Shown piece by piece: positions 1 to 5,537 of a DNA stretch of 6,158 bases. The DNA lies in contig CALGAA010000406.1 of the NCBI GenBank assembly GCA_937952445.1, positions 1-6,158 of the forward strand, in the 5' to 3' direction. The notes beneath the pieces were generated by a model. That model did no database searches, had not been told where the DNA came from, and saw only the letters and a list, made by a program, of their open reading frames with translations. The DNA is from an uncultured Bacteroidota bacterium. GTDB lineage: Bacteria > Bacteroidota > Bacteroidia > Chitinophagales > Saprospiraceae. The position numbers were made by a program, and so were the translations under genes. Position 1 is the stretch's first letter, and each line of letters opens with the position of its first letter.

Positions 1-62
1 ACCAGTGTGGTTTTGCCGTGATCTACGTGAGCGATGATGGCAATGTTGCGGATGTTTTGCAT
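1..62 (-). CDS. typA: Translational GTPase TypA/BipA, N-terminal fragment
   Basis: Only the first 20 codons plus two bases are present; the gene continues past the left edge. Read on the minus strand from the ATG at 62..60, it contains NIAIIAHVDHGKTTL. This is the N-terminus and P-loop (G1, AHVDHGKT) of the ribosome-binding translation-factor GTPases. The RNIAIIAHVDHGKTTLV form is that of TypA/BipA; LepA normally reads RNFSIIAHIDHGKST, so LepA is less likely. TypA is a cytoplasmic GTPase of the elongation-factor family that binds the ribosome and supports ribosome assembly and growth under stress. The ATG is chosen because it gives the usual very short leader before the P-loop, and because a Bacteroidota-type -7 element lies 23 bases upstream. 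The gene is divergent from the LuxE-like gene. The identification rests on a short but highly diagnostic segment. Confidence 0.85.
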   Translation of the reverse strand, partial: MQNIRNIAIIAHVDHGKTTL

Positions 63-85
63 ATGTGCTTATTGTAACAAGGGCG

Positions 86-93
86 CAAAGATA
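86..93 (-). promoter_or_regulatory. Bacteroidota -7 promoter element for typA
   Basis: The minus strand reads TATCTTTG (93..86), an exact match to the Bacteroidota housekeeping -7 consensus TAnnTTTG. It is followed by GC-rich bases and then the typA ATG, with a 23-base gap. No convincing TTTG -33 element stands at the expected 17-23 base spacing; the region is AT-rich with a TTTTC instead. The call rests on the perfect -7 match and its position. Confidence 0.6.
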
Positions 94-241
94 CGGAAAA
101 TTTATGAGAAAATATTTATGGATTTGAAATTTACGAGTGTGGGGTGGATAACATTTTTGTATGGTGGATGGAGGAGGAATCGTCATGATCCCAGTGGGGA
201 ATCGAGGGGATTTGCGATATTTGCCCATATAAACCGCGGAG

Positions 242-272
242 TTGAGACCCCCGAACAAAAATTCAAACTTTG
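242..272 (+). promoter_or_regulatory. Candidate promoter of the LuxE-like/mscS unit
   Basis: AAACTTTG (265-272) matches the Bacteroidota -7 consensus TAnnTTTG at all defined bases except the first. A TTG at 242-244 lies 20 bases upstream, within the usual spacing for the -33 element. The -7 ends 24 bases before the ATG at 297. GATATTTG at 216-223 is an alternative one-mismatch -7 element. This is an inference from motif and position. Confidence 0.35.
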
Positions 273-296
273 TGAAAATCCATTCGTTTTGTCCTT

Positions 297-1319
297 ATGA
301 CTGCTTTTAATCACGAACGAAAAACCATCCGGGACCACTTGTTGTCCGGGTCATTTGATTTTGATGAAATGGCGATGAGGGTTTTCCATTTCCAGTTTGA
401 ATACAACGAACTGTACCAGGTATTTTGCCGTCACCTGGACCGAACACCGCAGAATGTTCAGAGCCCGGACGCCATTCCCTTTTTGCCCGTTCGGTTTTTC
501 AAATCCCACGAAGTCAAAACGGGTCGTTTCCAACCCCGGTTGGTTTTCAAATCATCCGGAACCACAGAAATGAGCAGGAGTCAACACCTGGTGCGTGATC
601 CTGAACTGTACGAACAAATATCGTCCGGTATTTTTGAACAGGTTTACAGTTCTCTGGAGGAATACATTATCCTGGCCTTGTTGCCGTCCTACCTGGAGCA
701 GGGTGATTCGTCCCTGGTGTATATGGTGAAAACTTTTATGGAAAAGACCAACCATGCATCCAGCACCTTTTATCGCTACGATTACGACCGGTTGCGGGAT
801 GATTTCCTGACCTTGATCCACGGGCCACGGAAGATTATTCTTTGGGGGGTAACCTATGCGATGATGGATTTGGCTGAAAGGTATGATTGGGGGGAAATTT
901 CGGGGCCTAAATTGGATGACCGGCTGATTCTGATGGAGACGGGTGGAATGAAGGGCCGGAGAGAAGAATTAATCCGGAGTGAGGTGCACGATACGCTCCA
1001 ATCCGCTTTCGGGGTTCGGGCCGTTCATTCGGAATACGGCATGACGGAAATGATGTCGCAGGGGTATTCTAAAGGTCACGGGATTTTTGAAATGAGTCGA
1101 ACGATGCGTATATTAGCATTTGATGCTCAGGATCCTTTGACTTTCGTAGGTGATGGACCGATTGGTCGGTGCCACGTAGTTGATTTCTCGAATGTAGATA
1201 GTTGTAGTTTTATCGGTACGGATGATGTATGTCGGACAAATGGGAAAAAGTTTGAAATTATCGGTAGGTTGGATCATAGTGATGTCAGGGGTTGTAATCT
1301 CTTGTATCGGCAATCATAA
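297..1319 (+). CDS. LuxE-family acyl-protein synthetase / acyltransferase
   Basis: This 340-residue protein matches the LuxE family (LuxE/PaaK-like, ANL adenylation fold) along its whole length. Visible blocks are IPFLPVRFFK (60-69), the phosphate-binding type SSGTTE (86-91), ALLPSYLEQ (127-135), METGGMKGRREE (213-224), HSEYGMTEMMSQ (244-255) and GRLDHSDVRGCNLL (323-336). In bioluminescent bacteria LuxE activates a fatty acid as acyl-AMP and carries it on a cysteine near its C-terminus for the LuxC reductase. C333 in RGCNL is the candidate equivalent here, by analogy. No luxA, luxB, luxC or luxD is in the window, so a light-emission role is unlikely. An activating or ligating role on a carboxylic acid is a fair inference, but the substrate is unknown. 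The ATG at 297 gives the expected N-terminus without extension. No signal peptide or membrane segment is visible, so it is probably cytoplasmic. mscS follows after 18 bases, suggesting co-transcription. The last 75 or so codons are more AT-rich and more divergent than the rest. Confidence 0.88.
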   Translation: MTAFNHERKTIRDHLLSGSFDFDEMAMRVFHFQFEYNELYQVFCRHLDRTPQNVQSPDAIPFLPVRFFKSHEVKTGRFQPRLVFKSSGTTEMSRSQHLVRDPELYEQISSGIFEQVYSSLEEYIILALLPSYLEQGDSSLVYMVKTFMEKTNHASSTFYRYDYDRLRDDFLTLIHGPRKIILWGVTYAMMDLAERYDWGEISGPKLDDRLILMETGGMKGRREELIRSEVHDTLQSAFGVRAVHSEYGMTEMMSQGYSKGHGIFEMSRTMRILAFDAQDPLTFVGDGPIGRCHVVDFSNVDSCSFIGTDDVCRTNGKKFEIIGRLDHSDVRGCNLLYRQS

Positions 1320-1337
1320 ACAATAAATAGTATACGT

Positions 1338-2168
1338 ATGAATGACTCGTTGAATTGGGTAAAAGAAATCGTTGCGGAGTATGCACCAAAATTAGCACTG
1401 GCGTTGGTAACGCTAGTCGTTGGGTGGATTTTAATTAGATACGTCGTACGTATAGTTGAAAAATCAATTGGGAGATCCAGAGTAGATGAATCGCTGCGGA
1501 ATTTTATCTTAACACTGGTCAGTATATCATTAAAAATTTTGTTGATCTTCAGTGTAGCTAATACATTCGGGATTGTAACTACCAGTTTTATAGCCGTATT
1601 GGGAGCGGCAGGCCTGGCCATCGGGATGGCTTTGCAGGGGAGCCTGAGTCATTTTGCTGCAGGCGTTTTGATTTTGTTTTTCAAACCATACCGTATTGGC
1701 GACTACGTTGAAGTGGTCGATAAGGCAGGGACGGTCAAAGAGATTCAGGTATTCTCCACCTTGTTGACAACGCTCAATAATAATCTGATTATTGTCCCTA
1801 ATGGCGAGATATTGAAATACCCGATCGTTAACTATACTATACTTGGAAAACGTAAAATTGCATTGGAATTTGGTATAGCTTATAATGCAGATATTGACCT
1901 GGCAAAGGACATTATCGCCCGTTTGTTCCGCAACCATGAATTGGTCCTTGCGGAGGAAGGAATTGATGTGTTTGTCGCATCTCACGGTATTTCATCAGTG
2001 AATCTTACCGCAAGAGCCTGGACAAAAAGTGAGGATTTCTGGACAGTCAGTTTTTACATGTTGGAACAGGTTATAAAAGAATTTAATAAAGCAGGTATTG
2101 AAATTCCTTTTCCACAGATGGATGTGCATTTTCCGGACAAACCGGCACCGGAAGTAACGCAGAATTGA
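1338..2168 (+). CDS. mscS: Small-conductance mechanosensitive channel (MscS family)
   Basis: This 276-residue inner-membrane protein is close in size to E. coli MscS (286). MscS opens under membrane tension and releases solutes during hypo-osmotic shock, as a homoheptamer. Three hydrophobic segments are visible at about 18-40, 58-80 and 84-113. The third is the pore helix, with the signature GAAGLAIGMALQGSLS (89-104) and then AAGVLILFFKPYRIGDYVE (107-125). The beta domain follows with VFSTLLTT (138-145) and IVPNGEI (152-158). The cytoplasmic alpha/beta domain ends in FPQMDVHF (258-265), the counterpart of the E. coli PYPQMDVNF end. L93 and M97 align with the E. coli pore-constriction leucines L105 and L109, so the second is a methionine. 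The ATG at 1338 gives a normal short N-terminal helix before TM1. The spacing of 18 bases after the LuxE-like stop suggests one transcript. No terminator is evident after the stop. The assignment to the family is secure; the exact conductance class is not. Confidence 0.95.
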   Translation: MNDSLNWVKEIVAEYAPKLALALVTLVVGWILIRYVVRIVEKSIGRSRVDESLRNFILTLVSISLKILLIFSVANTFGIVTTSFIAVLGAAGLAIGMALQGSLSHFAAGVLILFFKPYRIGDYVEVVDKAGTVKEIQVFSTLLTTLNNNLIIVPNGEILKYPIVNYTILGKRKIALEFGIAYNADIDLAKDIIARLFRNHELVLAEEGIDVFVASHGISSVNLTARAWTKSEDFWTVSFYMLEQVIKEFNKAGIEIPFPQMDVHFPDKPAPEVTQN

Positions 2169-2353
2169 ATGGGATATGGCAGTTGAACATTTGCTCATGG
2201 TAGAGCCTTGAATTTGGAATTGCTCCATCCATAGAATCGATTGCTACGCATAATTTCTCTTTATTACGCACCTGGCGTTGTAATCAATCCTTCGTACATC
2301 AAACTCCGTCTATGTATTAACGGGACGTTTTTACCAACCATTTCTCTTGGAGC
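2169..2353. other. Intergenic DNA after mscS, no recognised feature
   Basis: This is the left part of the 640-base gap between the convergent mscS and MCE genes. Base composition is ordinary, unlike the repeat block that follows. I found no stem-loop with a T-run that could end the mscS transcript. The only pairing seen is an interrupted inverted repeat ATTAC...GTAAT around 2263-2284, too weak to call. The tail of a 57-codon minus-strand open frame (stop at 2319..2317) enters here from the repeat block. Confidence 0.5.
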
Positions 2354-2720
2354 TTAGGCTGAATGTGTGGGATTTTATTGCTGTAGGCGGGTGTCAGGGA
2401 CATACTGGGATGTGCAGATTGGGTAGTGGGAAGATGGTAGAATGAAGGTGTGCTGTTTTTTTTGGGGTATGCAGTTAGCCGGGCTGTCATGCGGTTGATT
2501 TGAATTTATGTGGGCAGATTTTAGAATAAATATGTGCTGATTTTTGGGCTGAGGTGGGGAGCGATAGAGGAATACATTCTGCTGGTGCGTTGGGGAAGAG
2601 GGTAGAATAAATATGTACGGTTTTATTGGGGTATGCGGTTAGCCGGGCTGTCGTGGGTTTGACTTAATTTTAGAGTGAGTAGATTTTAGAGGAGTGTGTT
2701 TGGGGGAGGGTGTGAACTCT
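2354..2720. repeat. Degenerate tandem repeat, 81-84 bp units in an A/B pattern
   Basis: Units begin at a recurring TAG(A) at about 2355, 2438, 2522, 2603 and 2687, so the spacings are 83, 84, 81 and 84 bases. The units alternate: A-type at 2438 and 2603, B-type at 2355, 2522 and (partial) 2687. This makes a higher-order unit of about 165 bases. The best-conserved block is 2464-2488 versus 2628-2652, with 24 of 25 bases identical and containing the near-palindrome AGCCGGGCT. TAGAATAAATATGT is identical at 2522-2535 and 2603-2616, and AGATTTTAGA recurs at 2516-2525 and 2681-2690. The plus strand of 2401-2700 has, by hand count, 108 G and only 25 C in 300 bases. There are no terminal inverted repeats, transposase or regularly spaced short repeats, so it is neither an insertion sequence nor a CRISPR array. 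On the minus strand it keeps two open frames of 57-58 codons (see findings). Function is unknown. Confidence 0.75.
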
Positions 2721-2746
2721 TGCCTGGAAGGACGATGATCAACCAG

Positions 2747-2767
2747 CGATGGGGGGCCATCCCATCG
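2747..2767. other. Perfect 7-bp stem-loop downstream of the MCE gene
   Basis: CGATGGG (2747-2753) pairs exactly with CCCATCG (2761-2767) around a seven-base loop. It lies 42 bases past the stop of the minus-strand MCE gene. No T-run follows it on either strand, so it is not a standard intrinsic terminator. It could act as a 3' end stabiliser or a weak or factor-assisted terminator; that is inference. Confidence 0.35.
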
Positions 2768-2808
2768 AACTTTATGTTCTCGTAAACAAACCCAATATCT
2801 GAATAGAA

Positions 2809-3897
2809 TTATTTCTGCGCCGCGCTGGTATCCTGTAGTTGCATGGCAGGATCATTCTCGGGCAGGGTGTATTCATCGGCTTTTTTGCCAAAAACACTGA
2901 CGTTGACGTAGCGTTTTGGATTGAGGCGGAAGTCCTGTAACAACAAATCCAGATTCTGGAGCGTGGATTGGAGCTTCACGTACACCTCTTCGTTTTTCAT
3001 CAATTTACCCATGGTTCCCTCCCCCTGATTGATTCCCGTGAGCAATGCAGACAGGTTGTTGGAGGTCTCGTTCAGTGATTTGAGGGTTTCGGTGGTTTGG
3101 TCGCCGGCCTGGCCGAGTTTTTCCAGTGTTTCCGTCGTGGTATTCAGCGTTTTTTCCAATCCTCCGTCTGCCAGGGTCTCGGAGATGGTACTAAGATTGC
3201 GGATGGTTTGATTGAGGCTTTCCTGATTATCGGCGATTCCTCCGGTAATGCTGGCCAGGTTTTTCGAGACCTCGCCGAGCGCTTTGGCGTTGCTTTCCAT
3301 CATCATATGCATCGCCCGGGTGCCTTTTTCCAGATTGTAAATGGTCTGTTGCATACTTTTGACCAATTTACCCATTTCCGTCGAGTCAAATTCAGGATCC
3401 GACATGATCGCGTTGACGGTGTCCACCAACCCACCTACGCCGGATTTTAACCGATCCAGGTATTCGTCGAGATCTTCGGGCTGGACAAACGATCCCAAAA
3501 AACTCACCGTACTTCCTTCTAAAAAAGCGCCGTTCTGAATGCAATCATCGGTGCAAGTGCCCGTGTACACCAGATCAATTGCCATGTCGCCCATAACCCC
3601 GCTGGGGTATAATTTCGCCACCGTATTCTGGGGCAATTTGACTTCGGGAAGGACTTCCAGGCTTACGATAATGTTCTGCAGATTCGCCGGATCAATCTCA
3701 ATTTTATTGACATTTCCGACCTGATATCCGTTGATAAAAACCGGGGCAGAAACCTCAAGTTGGTTGATGTTGTCGTACTTGACCAGGTATATCGACTGGG
3801 ATTTGAACAGGTTTTGGCCTTTTAAAAAATTGTACCCCCAAATCAGGAGACCCAATCCAACAATCGCTAATATACCTATTTTGATTTCCTTATTCAT
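2809..3897 (-). CDS. MlaD/MCE-family lipid-transport protein, membrane anchored
   Basis: This 362-residue protein has one N-terminal membrane helix (about 7-23, after MNKEIK). An MCE/MlaD domain follows (about 36-112) with VSAPVFINGYQVGNVNKIEI (49-68) and the loop PSGVMGDMAIDL (98-109). A long helical, Ser/Thr/Asn/Leu-rich region (about 140-290) is probably a coiled coil. The conserved C-terminal block contains GEGTMGKLMKNEEVY (292-306) and NPKRYVNVSVFGKK (326-339). MCE proteins are periplasmic, inner-membrane anchored hexamers that form lipid-binding rings or tubes. In the Mla system they pass phospholipids between the membranes, together with an ABC permease and ATPase that are not in this window. 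The same architecture is common in Bacteroidota directly downstream of an N-acetylmuramoyl-L-alanine amidase gene, as here. The cysteines C115 and C119 sit just after the MCE core and could form a disulfide in the periplasm. The ATG at 3897 is the natural start: it leaves a short basic leader before the helix and sits 39 bases after a perfect -7 promoter element. Confidence 0.9.
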   Translation of the reverse strand: MNKEIKIGILAIVGLGLLIWGYNFLKGQNLFKSQSIYLVKYDNINQLEVSAPVFINGYQVGNVNKIEIDPANLQNIIVSLEVLPEVKLPQNTVAKLYPSGVMGDMAIDLVYTGTCTDDCIQNGAFLEGSTVSFLGSFVQPEDLDEYLDRLKSGVGGLVDTVNAIMSDPEFDSTEMGKLVKSMQQTIYNLEKGTRAMHMMMESNAKALGEVSKNLASITGGIADNQESLNQTIRNLSTISETLADGGLEKTLNTTTETLEKLGQAGDQTTETLKSLNETSNNLSALLTGINQGEGTMGKLMKNEEVYVKLQSTLQNLDLLLQDFRLNPKRYVNVSVFGKKADEYTLPENDPAMQLQDTSAAQK

Positions 3898-3936
3898 TCA
3901 CTGTTTGTCTTGATCATTACGAATCGCGAAACCCTG

Positions 3937-3944
3937 CAAATGTA
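3937..3944 (-). promoter_or_regulatory. Bacteroidota -7 promoter element for the MCE gene
   Basis: The minus strand reads TACATTTG (3944..3937), a perfect match to TAnnTTTG, ending 39 bases before the MCE ATG. No clear TTTG -33 element is found at normal spacing. The terminator upstream means the MCE gene needs its own promoter, which supports this site. Confidence 0.55.
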
Positions 3945-4049
3945 GCAATTAATGCTTAGTTGATATCAGTAATTGGTCCAACATTGCCATGGTTTTTCGA
4001 TAATGTAAACGTTACGACTTGCAATACAGGTATTTTTGAATCAAACATG

Positions 4050-4095
4050 ATCTAAAAATAAAATCTCCGGAAAGCGTACGCCCCGGAGATTTTAC
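4050..4095 (-). terminator. Rho-independent terminator of the amidase gene
   Basis: A 12-bp perfect stem is formed by 4059-4070 and 4083-4094 (core TCTCCGG / CCGGAGA) around a 12-base loop containing the palindrome GCGTACGC. On the minus strand the stem's 3' arm runs into TTTTATTTTTAG, the T-rich tail expected of an intrinsic terminator. It lies about 41 bases past the amidase stop. It separates amidase transcription from the MCE gene, though read-through is possible. Confidence 0.75.
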
Positions 4096-4135
4096 TGGAG
4101 TTTGATCAGGAATTAACCTGTTTGAAATCTCTGTA

Positions 4136-5458
4136 TTATTTTGACATGCTCATAGCTTCGGATATCGTGACGCGGTTACCGTTGTTGTAGGCCACCACAA
4201 AGGCTCCGTCAAATCCTTTCTTTTTCATCGTATCCTTCATGGAATTGGCGTCATTATAGTTTTGAATGCCCGTAATCTGATATTTGTACATACCCCCTTC
4301 AAATCGGATGGAAAGATTCTGAATGTTGCGCCATTTGGCTTCCTTCAGATTTGCTTTTTTGGGTGTGGCCGCCAACTGGACACAAAATTCCAAATCGTCC
4401 TGAGCCGTCGCCACTTTGGGTGTTGGATCCGCTTGTGTTTGATCGATGACCGGACCATCCTGGGTGCTCGCTGTCATCACCGCAGGTTGTGCAGCAGGCG
4501 CTATAGAGGCCGTTTTGATGACTCTTGTTTCTGGTTGTGTCGTTTCCTTTGCTACCACAATTTCAGCCTTCGGTTCACCGGACACCTTAGGTGTTTCCGT
4601 TTTGACATTCGCAAGCTGCGGATCTTCTTCCAGCTGCTTTTTGTAGTCTTTGAGGGCATGAATAAAACTTTCTACGATTTTGTTTTGGCCCTGTTCCGAA
4701 CTCAGATAGGCTTCTTCTTCTTTGTTGGATAAAAACCCTGCTTCAAACAAAATACTGGGCATGAAGGTGTTGCGCAGAACCAGGAATCCGGCTTGTTTCA
4801 CGCCCCGGCTTTTTCTTTTATTTCGTGTTTGGAGGTTGGTCTCGAGGTTGCTCGCAAATGCCAGACTCCGGTCGAGATATGCGTTTTGGTACATATTGAG
4901 GATGATGTGCGAAATCTCCGAGTTGGGATCAAAACCATCGTAATTTTGTTCGTGGTTTTTCTCCAGTAAAATAACCCCGTTCTCGCGTTTAGCCACCTCG
5001 AGATTGTCCTGGTTCCGGTGGAGTCCCAGCACATAGGTTTCTGATCCGCATGCCTGATGGCTTTTTGCTGAGTTGCAGTGGATGGAAATGAACAGATCGG
5101 CGCGGGCCTGATTGGCGATGTGCGCGCGTTCGTGCAATTCCAGAAATTTATCCGAATTGCGGGTATAAATCACATTCACATCGGGAAACGTTTTCTTAAT
5201 TTCCTTGCCCAATTTGAGGGACAAGGCCAGTACGATATCTTTTTCTTTGTTTTTACTCCCCAGAGCTCCGGGGTCTTTTCCGCCATGCCCCGCGTCAATC
5301 ACAATGGTTTTGACCCGGTTGTCGATGTGTTTGGGGTCACCATCCCCCGGATTTTCAATGGTGTGCGCGTTGGAAATATTAATTCCAAGGCTGATAGACA
5401 GTACGAACAGGAAAATCGTTTTACATTTGTGAGCGTAACTTACAGCTGCCATGATCAT
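4136..5458 (-). CDS. Exported N-acetylmuramoyl-L-alanine amidase (Amidase_3) with C-terminal SPOR-like domain
   Basis: This 440-residue enzyme should cleave the amide bond between N-acetylmuramic acid and L-alanine in peptidoglycan, acting in the periplasm in cell separation and wall turnover. A signal peptide is visible (basic HKCK at 10-13, hydrophobic 14-27, small residues ISNA before 31-32). The Amidase_3 catalytic domain spans about 50-272. Zinc ligands and catalytic residues are in place: H58 in VIDAGHGGKDPGA, E72 in KEKDIVLALS, H127 in FISIHCNS and E239 in ILFEAGFLSN. Residues 135-222 form the helical insertion that in other family members can cover the active site. A Thr/Ala/Pro/Gln-rich linker (about 283-355) leads to a SPOR-like domain (about 357-428, FCVQLAAT ... 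GGMYKYQITG ... KKKGFDGAFVVAY). SPOR domains bind denuded glycan at division sites. ATG codons at 5458 and 5452 are both possible starts; the longer is listed. The gene is divergent from lptD and is followed by a terminator and then the MCE gene. Confidence 0.93.
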   Translation of the reverse strand: MIMAAVSYAHKCKTIFLFVLSISLGINISNAHTIENPGDGDPKHIDNRVKTIVIDAGHGGKDPGALGSKNKEKDIVLALSLKLGKEIKKTFPDVNVIYTRNSDKFLELHERAHIANQARADLFISIHCNSAKSHQACGSETYVLGLHRNQDNLEVAKRENGVILLEKNHEQNYDGFDPNSEISHIILNMYQNAYLDRSLAFASNLETNLQTRNKRKSRGVKQAGFLVLRNTFMPSILFEAGFLSNKEEEAYLSSEQGQNKIVESFIHALKDYKKQLEEDPQLANVKTETPKVSGEPKAEIVVAKETTQPETRVIKTASIAPAAQPAVMTASTQDGPVIDQTQADPTPKVATAQDDLEFCVQLAATPKKANLKEAKWRNIQNLSIRFEGGMYKYQITGIQNYNDANSMKDTMKKKGFDGAFVVAYNNGNRVTISEAMSMSK

Positions 5459-5504
5459 GCGTTTTTTTGTTTTGAATGATTGAGTTCCGATTGTATAACA
5501 ACAG

Positions 5505-5537
5505 CAAAAATCAAGCCAAAAACATTTGAAGTCAAAA
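5505..5537 (-). promoter_or_regulatory. Candidate amidase promoter overlapping the lptD start
   Basis: On the minus strand TTTTG (5537..5533) is followed 20 bases later by GATTTTTG (5512..5505). The latter matches the Bacteroidota -7 consensus TAnnTTTG except at the first base. Spacing between the elements fits the usual 17-23 bases. The -7 ends 46 bases before the amidase ATG at 5458. The -33 half overlaps the first codons of lptD on the other strand, so the divergent genes may compete for polymerase. Motif-based inference only. Confidence 0.35.

Noticed and set aside
34..300. 88-codon plus-strand open frame in the typA/LuxE-like gap
   Set aside because: It overlaps the typA start and promoter on the other strand, shows no recognisable domain, has a low-complexity translation, and ends by overlapping the ATG of the LuxE-like gene. 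It is probably chance.
297..1319. Evidence for a bioluminescence (lux) operon
   Set aside because: Only a LuxE-family gene is present. LuxE homologues occur widely in non-luminous Bacteroidota, and the neighbours here are typA and mscS.
1995..2271. Minus-strand open frames across the 3' end of mscS
   Set aside because: Most of their length is antisense to the conserved MscS C-terminal domain and they show no promoter or family match.
2263..2284. Possible terminator hairpin ATTAC...GTAAT after mscS
   Set aside because: The stem is only five base pairs with bulges, and no T-run follows.
2354..2720. CRISPR array or insertion sequence
   Set aside because: Units are 81-84 bases with degenerate sequence throughout. 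There is no constant short repeat with variable spacers, no terminal inverted repeats, no target duplication and no transposase fragment.
4262..4732. 156-codon plus-strand open frame inside the amidase gene
   Set aside because: It runs antisense to the linker and catalytic domain; the translation is Cys/Phe/Arg-rich with no family resemblance.
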